64,000 bases of DNA from Paucibacter sp. Y2R2-4 (GCF_025717535.1 NZ_JAJIRO010000005.1:124001-188000); one strand, 5' to 3'. Positions 52,677 to 61,895 are shown, counted from the first letter of the stretch. Numbers and translations are program-made. The notes: a model not told the origin generated them from the sequence alone.

Positions 52677-53492
52677 ATGACCAAGATCGTCGTGGTGACC
52701 TCCGGCAAGGGCGGCGTGGGCAAGACCACCACCAGCGCCAGCTTTGCAACCGGCTTGGCTTTGCGCGGGCACAAGACCTGCGTGATCGACTTTGACGTCG
52801 GCCTGCGCAACCTCGACCTCATCATGGGTTGCGAACGCCGCGTGGTTTATGACCTGATCAATGTGATCAACGACGAAGCCAAGCTCAGCCAGGCCCTGAT
52901 CAAGGACAAGCAACTCGACAAGCTGTTTGTCTTGGCCGCTTCGCAAACCCGCGACAAGGATGCGCTCTCGGTTGAAGGTGTGGAGCGCGTGCTGGAAGAG
53001 CTCAAGGCCATGGACTTCGAGTTCATCGTTTGCGACTCGCCGGCCGGTATCGAAACCGGCGCCTTGATGGCCATGCACTTCGCCGACGAAGCCATCGTGG
53101 TGACGAACCCTGAAGTCTCCTCGGTGCGCGACTCCGATCGCATCTTGGGCATGCTCAATAGCAAGACCAAGCGCGCCATCGAAGGCAAAGAGCCGATCAA
53201 AGAGCACCTCTTAATCACCCGCTACAACCCGAACCGGGTTGAAGGCGGCCATATGCTCTCGCTGGAAGACATCCACGAGATTCTGCGCACGCCGCTGATC
53301 GGTGTGATTCCAGAATCGGAAGTGGTGTTGCAAGCCTCCAACCAGGGCTCACCGGCGATTCATATGCAAGGCACCGATGTGTCGGAAGCCTACAAAGACG
53401 TGATCCGCCGTTTCCTGGGTGAAGAGCGCCCGATGCGCTTTATTGAGGCCATCAAGCCCAGCCTGTTCAAGCGCCTGTTCGGCGGCAAGTGA
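52677..53492 (+). CDS. minD: Septum site-determining ATPase MinD
   Basis: MinD recruits MinC to the membrane and oscillates with MinE. The 271-residue protein has the deviant Walker A ([14 protein letters not shown] near 9-22), the A' region [24 protein letters not shown], Walker B ([11 protein letters not shown]), and a C-terminal amphipathic membrane-targeting helix ([13 protein letters not shown]). All motifs are intact. minE follows after 13 bp. Confidence 0.98.
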   Translation: MTKIVVVTSGKGGVGKTTTSASFATGLALRGHKTCVIDFDVGLRNLDLIMGCERRVVYDLINVINDEAKLSQALIKDKQLDKLFVLAASQTRDKDALSVEGVERVLEELKAMDFEFIVCDSPAGIETGALMAMHFADEAIVVTNPEVSSVRDSDRILGMLNSKTKRAIEGKEPIKEHLLITRYNPNRVEGGHMLSLEDIHEILRTPLIGVIPESEVVLQASNQGSPAIHMQGTDVSEAYKDVIRRFLGEERPMRFIEAIKPSLFKRLFGGK

Positions 53493-53505
53493 GGAGGGCT
53501 TTGCC

Positions 53506-53769
53506 ATGGGATTTTTGAGTTATTTTCTCGGCGAGAAAAAGAGCACGGCCAGCGTGGCCAAAGAGCGCCTGCAACTGATCTTGGCGCATGAGCGCAATGG
53601 TCGCGCGCCCAAGGCCGATTGGCTGCCGCAACTGAAGAACGAGTTGCTGGTGGTGATCTCCAAATACATGGAGATCGACCCCAAGGACATCAACGTCGAC
53701 ATCCAGCATGTGGGCGATATGGATGTGCTGGAATTGAAGATCGAGATGCCGGAACCCAAGCCGCGCTGA
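53506..53769 (+). CDS. minE: Cell division topological specificity factor MinE
   Basis: MinE stimulates MinD ATPase and restricts MinCD to the poles. The 87-residue protein begins [30 protein letters not shown], containing the membrane-binding start and the MinD-contact helix, and ends in the dimer strands ([22 protein letters not shown]). A GAGGAGGG ribosome-binding site lies upstream of the ATG at 53506. Confidence 0.97.
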   Translation: MGFLSYFLGEKKSTASVAKERLQLILAHERNGRAPKADWLPQLKNELLVVISKYMEIDPKDINVDIQHVGDMDVLELKIEMPEPKPR

Positions 53770-53789
53770 TTCGGTTCTGCTTCCTACGA

Positions 53790-53823
53790 AAAACGCGACC
53801 CTCGGGTCGCGTTTTGTTTTTTT
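53790..53823 (+). terminator. Strong intrinsic terminator after minE
   Basis: AAAACGCGACCC (53790-53801) and GGGTCGCGTTTT (53804-53815) are perfectly complementary and are followed by a long T-run. The A-rich 5' side means it can also act on the convergent VF530 gene. It closes the minCDE transcript. Confidence 0.92.
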
Positions 53824-53838
53824 CTCGGCTGTTTTGGA

Positions 53839-54114
53839 TCAGGGCCGTGGTTGGCGCTGCTGCTCCCGCAGCATAAACAGGTACAGACTCTCCACCTTGG
53901 TGCGTGCCCAAGGCGTTTTGCGCAGGAACTTCAGGCTCGAGGCAATGCTGGGGTCGATGACAAAGCAGCGGATTTCGATCTGATGCCCCAATTCTTCCCA
54001 GCCGAAATAATCGACCAGAGCGGTGACGATGGCTTCCAGCGTTAGGCCGTGCAGCGGGTCTTTCGATTTGAAAGGCTTGGCAGCCGTGTCGCTGGTGTTC
54101 GAAGCTTCACTCAT
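53839..54114 (-). CDS. VF530 (DUF2132) family protein
   Basis: A 91-residue protein with the near-invariant family core DPLHGLTLEAIVTALVDYFGWEELG and SIASSLKFLRKTPWARTKVESLYL. A structure from this family has been described as DNA-binding, but the biological role is unclear to me. Its start overlaps the stop of the acyltransferase gene by four bases (ATGA), so the two are co-translated. It converges with minE across a terminator. Confidence 0.88.
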   Translation of the reverse strand: MSEASNTSDTAAKPFKSKDPLHGLTLEAIVTALVDYFGWEELGHQIEIRCFVIDPSIASSLKFLRKTPWARTKVESLYLFMLREQQRQPRP

Positions 54115-54701
54115 TGGTGGTCAAACTGTTGCCAGTTCTTGCCTTTGAACTGCGCGTAATAGGCTTTGATTTTGACCATATCGGCTTCGATATCGCCGCT
54201 GGGGATGAACTCGGGGCCGAGTCCGCTGAGCTTTCGCTCGTAGTCCATATACGCCATCACGATGGGCACCTTGGCGGTGTGGGCGATCCAGTAAAAGCCG
54301 GTCTTCCAATAGCGGGTCTTGCTGCGCGTGCCTTCGGGGGGCACGATCAGTTGCACCGCACCGTCCGCCTCCACCAGGGCCGCGGCGGAGGCGGCCACCA
54401 GATTGGTCGACTGATCGCGATTCACCGAGATACCGCCCAGCCAGCGCATGATGCCGCCGAAGGGGAAGCGGAAGATCTGGCTCTTGCCCATCCAATACGG
54501 CGTCAGCCGCAAAGAGAAGGCCACCATCAAGGTGTAGGGCAGGTCCCAGTTGCTGGTGTGGGGTGCGGCGATCAGCACGCATTTGTGCTGTTGGGCCGGC
54601 AGATTGCCTTCGATGGTCCAGCCCTTCCATTTGAGGAAGGCGATCGAGCCGGCGCGCAGCAAGGTGTTGACGACGGGCGTGGTGAAGATGGTGCGGTGCA
54701 T
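54111..54701 (-). CDS. PlsC-like 1-acylglycerol-3-phosphate acyltransferase family protein
   Basis: Transfers acyl chains to a lipid acceptor, probably a lysophospholipid or related molecule. The acyltransferase block I is HTSNWD (HX4D) and block III is PPEGTRSK. From the chosen ATG at 54701 (MHRTIFTTPVVNTLLRAG) the protein has 196 residues; an ATG at 54755 would add 18 residues of Pro/Ala-rich sequence. One hydrophobic stretch around IAFLKWKGWTIEG suggests membrane association. It is coupled to the VF530 gene. Substrate not determined. Confidence 0.82.
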   Translation of the reverse strand: MHRTIFTTPVVNTLLRAGSIAFLKWKGWTIEGNLPAQQHKCVLIAAPHTSNWDLPYTLMVAFSLRLTPYWMGKSQIFRFPFGGIMRWLGGISVNRDQSTNLVAASAAALVEADGAVQLIVPPEGTRSKTRYWKTGFYWIAHTAKVPIVMAYMDYERKLSGLGPEFIPSGDIEADMVKIKAYYAQFKGKNWQQFDHQ

Positions 54702-54893
54702 GAAGCAAGGGGCGCCGGGGGCGGCGCGGACCGTTGGGAGAGGAGGGGCGAACATGGAGTCGCCGATATTGGGGAGGGATTATCCCGCCGCAAGCTAGCG
54801 CTCGCGCAGCTGAGTGCCTGTTTTTTGGGCAAATCAGTAAAGAATGAGTGTTTTCAAGCACTTGGCGACTGCATGCGCAGGCTGTACACGGAC

Positions 54894-54916
54894 TTGTCCA
54901 CAGCCGCTGTGGATGC
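54894..54916. promoter_or_regulatory. Inverted pair of DnaA-box-like 9-mers
   Basis: TTGTCCACA (54894-54902, 8 of 9 to TTATCCACA) and TGTGGATGC (54908-54916, 7 of 9 to TGTGGATAA) face each other with a 5-bp spacer, forming TCCACA-GCCGC-TGTGGA. They lie 99 bp before the hydrolase start in a 259-300 bp spacer (54702-55014) that holds no gene. A DnaA pair or an unrelated palindromic operator is possible. Confidence 0.35.
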
Positions 54917-55014
54917 AGTTGATGCCGGCCGAATTGCATTTCATCGCGCGGTGCATGAGCAAGATGGGCCGCTTCCCTAAAGTCGCGCCATCGCAATTTC
55001 TCTGAGCTGCCCAT

Positions 55015-56742
55015 ATGCTGAGTGCGTCATCCAAGATCAAGTTTCGCGCCGCCCCCGGTGCAACATCCGCCGTGCTGGCTGCCATCGCTGGACTGGGCAT
55101 TGCGCTGTGTGCGCCTCAGCAGGCTCTTGCCGGTCCCTTGCCCGCTGCCGCTGACGTGGCCGCTTATGCCGAGCGCTTGATGGATGAGCAAAAGCTGGGC
55201 CGCGAGGGCCCGGGCGTGGCTTTGCTGGTGGCGCGTGGCGATCAGTTGCTTTATAAGGGCGCGCGCGGCATGGCCAGCATCGAGCTGGGCGTGCCCTTGT
55301 CGGCCGAACAGTCTTTCCGCATCGGTTCGGTGACCAAGCAGTTCGGCGCTGCGGCCTTGCTCAAGCTGGTCGACGAGGGCCGAGCCAAGCTGGAAGATCC
55401 GCTGTCCAAGTACCTGCCCAGTTATCCGGGCGGCGACAAGATCACCCTGGCGCAGCTGCTCAACCACAGCTCGGGCATCAAGAGCTATACCGGCATCCCC
55501 GGCTATATGCACAACCCCATCCGCCGCGAGCTGAGCACCGAGCAATTGGTGGCTGAGTTCAAGGATCAATCGGTCGACTTTGCGCCCGGCCAGAGCTGGG
55601 CCTACAACAACTCGGGCTATGTCTTGGTCGGTGCGGTGGTCGAGGCCATCAGCGGCAAGCCTTGGCATCAATACATCGACGAAGCCTTGCTGCGCCCGCA
55701 AAAAATCAGCTCGGTGCGCTACCCCGGAGAGAACCTTTTGATCAAAGGCATGGTGCAGGGCTATAGCGGCGAAGCCTCTTCAGGCTACACCGTGGCGGGC
55801 TTGCTCAGCATGACCCAGCCGCATGCAGCCGGAGCCTTGGTGTCGGATGTGGAAGGGCTGTGGCGCTGGAACCAGGCCTTGCATGGCGGCAAGCTGATCT
55901 CCGCCGAGTCCTACAAGCGCATGACGACGCCAGAAGGTGCTGCCATCAAGTCACCCATGCATTACGGCTATGGCCTGGGTGTGGACAGCTTGCGCGGTCA
56001 GCTCATGCTGCAACATGGCGGCGGCATTCACGGCTTTGTCAGTACTTTGAACTACCTGCCGTCCAGCAAGACCACGGTGGTCGCGCTGCGCAATAGCGAT
56101 GGGCCGGGCCTGGCCATGGACTTGTTGGTGCGCAAACTCGGCGCCTTTGCAATTGGCGAGGCCTACCCTGAGCTCAAGCCGGTGCAAGTCAGTGCGGCCG
56201 AGTTGAGCGCTGCCGAAGGGGTGTACAGCCTGGATGCCAAGACCAGTCGGAGCTTGCGGGTCCAAGGTGGCGTGTTGACCAGCACCCGCAGCGGTGGCCG
56301 GCCTTTGAATTTGATTCCCCTGGGGCACGACCAATTTGCCTTTGAAAACAGTGTGGCGCGTTTGAAGATCGAGCGCGGCACCGATGGCAAAGCCACCGGC
56401 CTGCGCTTCTTCAACGACGGTGATGGTGTCGGTGAAGCCTGGGCGCGCAGCGGCGAACTGCCGGCGGTCCACGCCAGCGTGAGCCTGACGCCTGAACAGC
56501 AGCAGGCCTTGCTGGGTGACTACGCCTCACCTCAGTTGCAGGTGAAGATCTTCTTGGGTCCACAAGCGCAATTGATGGGCCAAGTGCCGGGGCAGTCGGC
56601 GATGGAACTCAAGGCCAGTGGGCCGCGCAGCTTGCTGGTGCAGGGCGTGGACGCCAAGCTGGAGTTCTCGGCGGAAGCTGCGGCGGCACAAGAAGTTACC
56701 TTGCTTCAAGGGCCCGCGCGCATCACCATGAAGCGGCGTTGA
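55015..56742 (+). CDS. Secreted serine hydrolase, beta-lactamase (class C / esterase) fold
   Basis: A 575-residue protein with an N-terminal signal (hydrophobic about 17-33, cleavage likely after ALA near 39). The beta-lactamase-type catalytic domain follows: nucleophile motif SVTK (Ser105, Lys108), YNN (Tyr197, Asn199) and HGG near 338. After about 395 comes a beta-rich C-terminal domain, as in D-aminopeptidase-like or EstB-like proteins (DUF3471-type). It may act as a peptidase or esterase rather than in drug resistance; the sequence does not decide. It is a single gene followed by a terminator. Confidence 0.85.
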   Translation: MLSASSKIKFRAAPGATSAVLAAIAGLGIALCAPQQALAGPLPAAADVAAYAERLMDEQKLGREGPGVALLVARGDQLLYKGARGMASIELGVPLSAEQSFRIGSVTKQFGAAALLKLVDEGRAKLEDPLSKYLPSYPGGDKITLAQLLNHSSGIKSYTGIPGYMHNPIRRELSTEQLVAEFKDQSVDFAPGQSWAYNNSGYVLVGAVVEAISGKPWHQYIDEALLRPQKISSVRYPGENLLIKGMVQGYSGEASSGYTVAGLLSMTQPHAAGALVSDVEGLWRWNQALHGGKLISAESYKRMTTPEGAAIKSPMHYGYGLGVDSLRGQLMLQHGGGIHGFVSTLNYLPSSKTTVVALRNSDGPGLAMDLLVRKLGAFAIGEAYPELKPVQVSAAELSAAEGVYSLDAKTSRSLRVQGGVLTSTRSGGRPLNLIPLGHDQFAFENSVARLKIERGTDGKATGLRFFNDGDGVGEAWARSGELPAVHASVSLTPEQQQALLGDYASPQLQVKIFLGPQAQLMGQVPGQSAMELKASGPRSLLVQGVDAKLEFSAEAAAAQEVTLLQGPARITMKRR

Positions 56743-56774
56743 ACCTGGTTTGCGACCAGTCGTAGCACCCAGCC

Positions 56775-56801
56775 GAGCCCCTCATCGAGGGGCTCTTTTT
56801 C
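56775..56801 (+). terminator. Intrinsic terminator after the serine hydrolase gene
   Basis: GAGCCCCTC (56775-56783) and GAGGGGCTC (56787-56795) form a 9-bp stem with a 3-nt loop, followed by TTTTTC. It lies 33 bp after the stop codon and separates this gene from the CheX-like operon. Confidence 0.92.
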
Positions 56802-56898
56802 ATCAAGCGAGCGAGAAGCCCTGCATAGCCCGCGCAGCTTGAGGCATAGCTTTGTCTCGTTTTGATGCAAACTCAGGCCATCGTCGCGGAGGGTTTGC

Positions 56899-57432
56899 GT
56901 GCAAGCTGGGGCCGTTCAGTCCAAGTTGAGTGAGGTATGGGCCAGCCTGACAGGTCAAACTTGTGCCTTTGCCTCGTCGAGCAGCCTGCCCCTGCTGCAG
57001 GCGGACGATGCCTGTTTTTCTTTGCCCATCACCGACGGCGTGACGGGTTACACCAACCACACCCGGGCCTTGGTCCTGCTGCAGATGGGTCGAGCGGAGG
57101 CCTTGGCTTTGGCCGCGGCCATGTTTGGCCTGCCTGCGGCTGAGTTGCAGCCGGCCGATCTGCAAGATGCGGGCATGGAGCTGTGCAATATCTTGAGCGC
57201 CTGTTTGTTGGAGTGTCTGGGTGACACCAGTCTGTCCCACCTGGGCTTGCCCGAGGCGCTGGCCCATGAACCCTGGCAGCGGCTCAGCCAAAGCGCGCCA
57301 GCCTTGGCGCTGTATGTATCCGACGACCCAGCCCAGCGCTTGGCCGTGATGATGATTGAAATCTCTACCGTTGCGGGCGAAGCAGGGCTGAACCCTCTGC
57401 TGCCGCCCGGCGGTTTTTCTAGCGAGCACTGA
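56899..57432 (+). CDS. CheX/CheC-like protein (candidate CheY-P-type phosphatase)
   Basis: A 177-residue protein whose centre resembles CheX: GVTGYTNHTRALVLLQMGRAEALALAAAMFG followed by a helix with DAGMELCNILSACLLE, where Glu94-x-x-Asn97 matches the ExxN phosphatase signature. Only one ExxN is present, as in CheX and unlike CheC. The start is GTG with GGAGGG about 6 bp upstream. It heads a three-gene unit: the receiver protein follows after 1 bp, and the coiled-coil protein after that. Dephosphorylation of that receiver is the obvious hypothesis. Similarity is remote, and the family call should be treated as probable. Confidence 0.68.
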   Translation: MQAGAVQSKLSEVWASLTGQTCAFASSSSLPLLQADDACFSLPITDGVTGYTNHTRALVLLQMGRAEALALAAAMFGLPAAELQPADLQDAGMELCNILSACLLECLGDTSLSHLGLPEALAHEPWQRLSQSAPALALYVSDDPAQRLAVMMIEISTVAGEAGLNPLLPPGGFSSEH

Positions 57433-57433
57433 A

Positions 57434-58357
57434 ATGATGCAAACAGCCACACCCACCCCCTTGCGTGTTCTGATTGTGGATGACAGTCGGGCCATCCAGG
57501 CCATCATTCAACGGGTCTTGCAATCGGCGTCCTTGGGGCCTTTGAGCATTGAGTTGGCCATGGACGGCGAGCAAGCCCTGCGATTGGTGAACTCCTTCCA
57601 GCCCGACTTGGTGATCTCCGACTGGCATATGCCCAAGGTCGGCGGTCTGGAAATGTTGCAGACCTTGCGTCAAATCGGCATGCACGATGTCAAGGTCGGT
57701 TTTGTCACCACCGAGACCGCACCCCGTCACCTGGATCAAGCGCGCAGCAATGGCGCCTTGTTCGTCATCAACAAGCCCTTCAAGGACGAAGACTTGTTGC
57801 GCGAGGTGCAGGCTGCTCTAGCTCAGCGGGTGGCGGAACTGGCGGCGCCCGCCAAGCCGGCCGGCGGGCAGGCTCCCGCGATTGAATCGGTCGATGCCTT
57901 GAGCCAATTGATCAAGAGCTTGTTGCGCGACATTCCCTTCCGCTTGATCCCCGCGCCGGATCAAAAGCTGGCTGACTTGAAGCTGCCGCACAACTTGGCC
58001 ATGTATGTGGCGGAGGGACAAAAAACGCCTCACGCCTTGGCCGCGCTGGATGCCAATTGCTGTTGCATTCTGGGTGGCGGCGGGGCTCAAATGCAGCCCA
58101 TGCCGGTGCGTGCCGCCATGCAAACCGGGGCACCCACGGCGGAGATGATGAAGTTTGCCGATCAGTTCCTGCGCAGCGCGGCCGGGCTCTTGAGCAAGGA
58201 CAGCAGCACGCCAGAAGTCGGCCTGAAGGTGGTCAATTTGGTGCCCAAGCCTTTTGAGAAGTTGGGCACCTTGATGGAACGCGGCTTGGCGCGCAGCGAC
58301 TACCGGCTCTCGGTGCCAGGCTATGGCGAAGGCCGTTTGGTGTTTGTGCGGGTCTGA
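57434..58357 (+). CDS. Response regulator with unrecognised C-terminal domain
   Basis: The receiver domain (about 10-130) has acidic residues Asp16-Asp17, phosphorylation Asp63 (LVISDWHMPKVGG), Thr in GFVTTETAP and Lys in FVINKPFKDED. The C-terminal 150 residues (LKLPHNLAMYVAEGQ, LDANCCCILGGGGAQ, PTAEMMKFADQFLRSAAGLL) match no output domain I know. The layout could be a divergent CheX/FliM-like fold, but no ExxN is present. It is 1 bp after the CheX-like gene and 12 bp before the coiled-coil gene. Confidence 0.8.
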   Translation: MMQTATPTPLRVLIVDDSRAIQAIIQRVLQSASLGPLSIELAMDGEQALRLVNSFQPDLVISDWHMPKVGGLEMLQTLRQIGMHDVKVGFVTTETAPRHLDQARSNGALFVINKPFKDEDLLREVQAALAQRVAELAAPAKPAGGQAPAIESVDALSQLIKSLLRDIPFRLIPAPDQKLADLKLPHNLAMYVAEGQKTPHALAALDANCCCILGGGGAQMQPMPVRAAMQTGAPTAEMMKFADQFLRSAAGLLSKDSSTPEVGLKVVNLVPKPFEKLGTLMERGLARSDYRLSVPGYGEGRLVFVRV

Positions 58358-58369
58358 AGGGCTCTGCTC

Positions 58370-59557
58370 ATGGAACTCAATGTCGAAGGCCTGGCGGCGG
58401 TTTCGCTGTTTCTGGCCAATGTGATCGTGGTGATTGTGGTGATCGGCACCTATTGGCGCATGACGCGTTACGAGGAGAGCAACCACATCCACATCGTCAA
58501 CGCCTTGCGAGAGGCGCGTGAAGCAGGCCGCGAGATGAAGATTGCCTCCCGAGAGCTGTTGCGGGCTGCCGAGCGTGGCGGCATTGCAGGTCCTGGTATG
58601 GGGCCTGGCATGGGCCATGCCGGGGACCATCAGCTGTCCGCCACTGATTTGCGCGCCATTGCTGAGTTGCCGCAGTTGGTTCGTCAATTGCTGGGTGCTT
58701 ATGGCTCGGATCATGAATCCGCGCCCGGCGCTGAGGCGGGCGGCGCCGACGATGGGCTTGAGCGCATGCCTTGGCCCGAACGTGCCCAGGAGATGGATCA
58801 GGAGCAGTTGGAGACACTCAAGCAGAGTCATCGCAAAGAAGTCGAGCGCATCCTGGCGCAGCGCCGACGTGTGCAGATGGAGTTGAGCCATGCGCGTGAG
58901 CGCCTGGAGGAAAGCAGCCGCCTCTTGAACTCCTTCCGGGCCCGAGCCACTCAGAGCTTGTCGGATAAAGCGGACCTGAATGCTGCGCGGCAGCGGGCCG
59001 AACGCGCGGAGCGCACGGCCGCCCGGCTGCAGCGTGAGTTGGAGGAAGCGGCGCTCAATCCGCAAGTGATGACCGGCTCTCCCGGCAAACCAAGCACCGC
59101 CGATCCAGCGGCTTTGAAAAAGTTGGAGAAAGAAGCCCAGGCGCAACGCGAACAATTGGCCGATGCGGCCCGCACCATCGAAAAGCTGCGCCGCGATTTG
59201 GAGGTTTTGTCGGCCGACCCGCCGCAGCATGATGAGCCCAGTCCCGCAGACAATGAATCGGCACGCCAAAAGCTGGAGAAAGAGATCGAGCAGCTCAACG
59301 GTCGGGTGGAAGAGCTGGAGGATTCTTTACGCCGCAATCTGGTGGAGAAGAACTTTATCGAGGAGCACTATTTGAAAGAGGCGCAGAAGCAGCGCGAGGC
59401 CGAAGCTTTGCTGGCCATGCCGGCGCTGATTCAGCCTGCCGAGCCGGCCCAAACCCAAGCGCCGGAACCAGACCCGGGGCCGGAGCCGGAACAAGATCAG
59501 ACGCTCGAGAAAGCAGAGGTCGAGCGCAGCGACACCTCGACTCGCCCTGCACCTTGA
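58370..59557 (+). CDS. Membrane-anchored coiled-coil protein of unknown function
   Basis: A 395-residue protein: one N-terminal membrane helix (about 8-28, VSLFLANVIVVIVVIGTYW), a short linker containing a Gly/Met repeat (PGMGPGMGHAG), long coiled-coil stretches (about 140-240 and 250-350, heptads rich in Leu, Glu, Arg, Lys), and a Pro/Glu-rich tail (365-395). No enzyme or signalling signature is visible. As the third gene of the CheX-like/REC unit it may be a membrane scaffold or output partner. The family is not recognised. Confidence 0.75.
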   Translation: MELNVEGLAAVSLFLANVIVVIVVIGTYWRMTRYEESNHIHIVNALREAREAGREMKIASRELLRAAERGGIAGPGMGPGMGHAGDHQLSATDLRAIAELPQLVRQLLGAYGSDHESAPGAEAGGADDGLERMPWPERAQEMDQEQLETLKQSHRKEVERILAQRRRVQMELSHARERLEESSRLLNSFRARATQSLSDKADLNAARQRAERAERTAARLQRELEEAALNPQVMTGSPGKPSTADPAALKKLEKEAQAQREQLADAARTIEKLRRDLEVLSADPPQHDEPSPADNESARQKLEKEIEQLNGRVEELEDSLRRNLVEKNFIEEHYLKEAQKQREAEALLAMPALIQPAEPAQTQAPEPDPGPEPEQDQTLEKAEVERSDTSTRPAP

Positions 59558-59611
59558 GCTTCAACTTGAATTTCGCCGTCAATAGAGCGCAGCGTCCGGC
59601 TTGATGAGGCC

Positions 59612-59899
59612 TCAAGCCCCAAAGTCCGGCCGCTTCAAGCGCAAATCACTGCAGGCTTGGGCCACGCAGGGCAGGATCCAGCCCTCGGCCTTTTCTTCGG
59701 CACTCAGGCCTGGCCACTCGATCACATAGCGAATCTCGCCCTCGAGCAAATGGCAGCGGCAGGCGCGGCAAGTGCCGTTGCGGCAGGAACTGAGCAACCC
59801 CGCGCCTGCTTGCAGGGCAGCTTTCAAGATGGTTTGGTCGGCAAAGGCCTCAAAGGGAGCTTCTTCGCCGTCAATGGCAATGCGCCAGCGTGCTTTCAT
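59612..59899 (-). CDS. 2Fe-2S ferredoxin
   Basis: A 95-residue plant-type ferredoxin. The cluster ligands are Cys39, Cys44, Cys47 and Cys78, giving the C-x4-C-x2-C-x30-C pattern (SSCRNGTCRACRC and PCVA). No partner reductase is adjacent. It diverges from the M3 peptidase gene, with starts 98 bp apart, and converges with the coiled-coil gene. Confidence 0.92.
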   Translation of the reverse strand: MKARWRIAIDGEEAPFEAFADQTILKAALQAGAGLLSSCRNGTCRACRCHLLEGEIRYVIEWPGLSAEEKAEGWILPCVAQACSDLRLKRPDFGA

Positions 59900-59997
59900 G
59901 CCGCCATGATGCCTTCAAACTTGACCTTGCCGCGGTGGCGAGAGTCGCTAGACGCTATGCTGTCTGCCCTCGCCGACTCCACAAGAGCCCAGATCCC

Positions 59998-61878
59998 ATG
60001 CCTGCCACCACCCAACAAGCTCGCGCTTTTTTCGACCAGCTGAACGAGGCGTACAACGCCGTCCACAAGCGCAAAGAAGATTTGTTTTGGGCCACCTATA
60101 TGGCCACCAGTGATGACCACGCGGGCTTTGCGGCGGCCGAGGGTGAGTACAAAGCCTTTATCTCCGACCCCCTCAAGCTGAGCGAGACGCGCCAGCATTT
60201 GCAGCAACTGCAGGCCTTGCCCGCCGCCGAGCACGACGCGGCCTTGTTGCATGGCTTGACGGGCTGGCTGGCGCTGTTTGAGGCCAATATCATCGACAAC
60301 GATGAAGGCCGCGCTTTGATGGCGCAGATCATCGAAGCCGAGGCGGCGCTGTTCGCCAAAAAGCGCGACTTGCAGCCCACCCATATCAATGAGCAAGGCG
60401 AGACCGAGGTGGCTACGCTGAGCATGTTGGCCACCAACCAAGCCACCAACCCGCGGGAAGAGCGCCGCCGCAGCTCCTTCGAGGGTTTTCAATCCATCGA
60501 ACACTGGGTCTTGGCGAATGGCTTCTTGGATCTGGTCAAGCTGCGCAATCGCTTTGCCCGCGCCCTGGGCTTTGAGAACTACTTCGAGCTGAAGCTGCGC
60601 AAGAATGAGCGCATGACGCCGGCCCAGTTGAAGGGCATCTTGGACGACTTTGTGGCCCGTACCAACGAGGCTCACACACGCACGCTGGCTGACCTGAAGG
60701 CCCAACATGGCGAGGCGGCGCTGCAGCCTTGGAACCTGCGCTTCTTCTCTAGCGGCGACGTGGTGCGCCGCATGGACGAATACATGCCTTTTGGTCCGGC
60801 GCTGCGCCGCTGGGTCGAGTCCTTCCGGCGCCTGGGCATTCAGTACCGCGGTGCCACCATGCAACTGGACTTGTTGGCGCGCAAGGGCAAGTACCAAAAC
60901 GGTTTTTGCCATGGGCCTATCCCCAGCTATGTGAACGAGAAGGGCGAGTGGGTGCCGGGCCAGATCAATTTCACCGCCGAGGCCAAGCCCGATCAGGTGG
61001 GCAGCGGCTTGCGCGCCATCAACACCTTGTTCCACGAAGGCGGCCACGCAGCCCACTTCGCCAATGTGGCGCAGAACTCGCCCTGCTTTTCTCAGGAATT
61101 CGCGCCGACCTCGATGGCCTATGCCGAGACGCAGTCGATGTTCTGCGACAGCCTGCTGGGCGACGCCGACTGGCTCAAGCGTTATGCCAAGAATGCGGCC
61201 GGCGAAGCCATCCCTGATCAACTGATCCATGACCGCATTGCCAGCAGCCAGCCGATGCGCGCCTTTGATGAGCGCTCCATCGCCGTGGTGCCTTACTTCG
61301 AGGCGGCGTTGTATGAGATGAGCGATGAGGCCCTGACGGCCGAATCGGTGCTGGCGCTGGCCCGCGCGACCGAGCTGCGAGTGCTTGGCATGGCCAGCCC
61401 ACGGCCGATGTTGGCGATTCCTCATTTGCTGAACCAGGAGTCGGCGGCTTCGTACCAAGGCTATTTGCTGGCCCATATGGCGGTTTATCAAACCCGCGCC
61501 TATTTCTTGCGTGAGTATGGCTATCTGACCGACAACGTCGCCATCGGCCCGCAACTGGCCCAGCACTACTGGGTGCCTGGCAACAGCATCGACCACGATG
61601 CCACCCTGCGCAGCCTGACCGGCGAGGGCTTCTCGGCTCGCTATTTGGCTGAAGCTTGCAATCAGTCGGTAGCCGACTGCTGGCGTGAGGCGCAGGGCAA
61701 GCTGGCCGCTGCGGCCACGCGCGTCTATCCGAGCGAGGTGCCGGCCGCTTTGGACGCGCAGATCCGCGTCGTCCATGGCGATGAGGTTCTGGCCGACAGC
61801 AGCGAGGGCGAGGCCGCGATGTGCAGGCGGTTCGAGGCTTGGGTCAAAGCAAATTTCCCCCAGCCCGTGGCGGCTTGA
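59998..61878 (+). CDS. M3 family oligoendopeptidase-like metallopeptidase
   Basis: A 626-residue cytoplasmic zinc peptidase. The catalytic motif is HEGGH at 346-350 (LFHEGGHAAHF), with the downstream Glu region expected about 25 residues later (EFAPTSMAYAETQSMFCD). The rest is helical, as in thimet/oligopeptidase F-type enzymes. The ATG at 59998 is chosen because upstream codons overlap the divergent ferredoxin gene. It overlaps nothing downstream, but the YgjP gene begins 17 bp after its stop, suggesting a shared transcript. The peptide substrate is unknown. Confidence 0.9.
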   Translation: MPATTQQARAFFDQLNEAYNAVHKRKEDLFWATYMATSDDHAGFAAAEGEYKAFISDPLKLSETRQHLQQLQALPAAEHDAALLHGLTGWLALFEANIIDNDEGRALMAQIIEAEAALFAKKRDLQPTHINEQGETEVATLSMLATNQATNPREERRRSSFEGFQSIEHWVLANGFLDLVKLRNRFARALGFENYFELKLRKNERMTPAQLKGILDDFVARTNEAHTRTLADLKAQHGEAALQPWNLRFFSSGDVVRRMDEYMPFGPALRRWVESFRRLGIQYRGATMQLDLLARKGKYQNGFCHGPIPSYVNEKGEWVPGQINFTAEAKPDQVGSGLRAINTLFHEGGHAAHFANVAQNSPCFSQEFAPTSMAYAETQSMFCDSLLGDADWLKRYAKNAAGEAIPDQLIHDRIASSQPMRAFDERSIAVVPYFEAALYEMSDEALTAESVLALARATELRVLGMASPRPMLAIPHLLNQESAASYQGYLLAHMAVYQTRAYFLREYGYLTDNVAIGPQLAQHYWVPGNSIDHDATLRSLTGEGFSARYLAEACNQSVADCWREAQGKLAAAATRVYPSEVPAALDAQIRVVHGDEVLADSSEGEAAMCRRFEAWVKANFPQPVAA

Positions 61879-61895
61879 ATCGCGAAGTCTTGCTT

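Noticed and set aside
59896-61776. 626-codon open frame on the minus strand opposite the M3 peptidase
   Set aside because: It is the complement of a gene with an intact HEGGH motif; its peptide is His/Gln/Arg-rich with no recognisable domain, as expected from antisense reading of GC-rich code.
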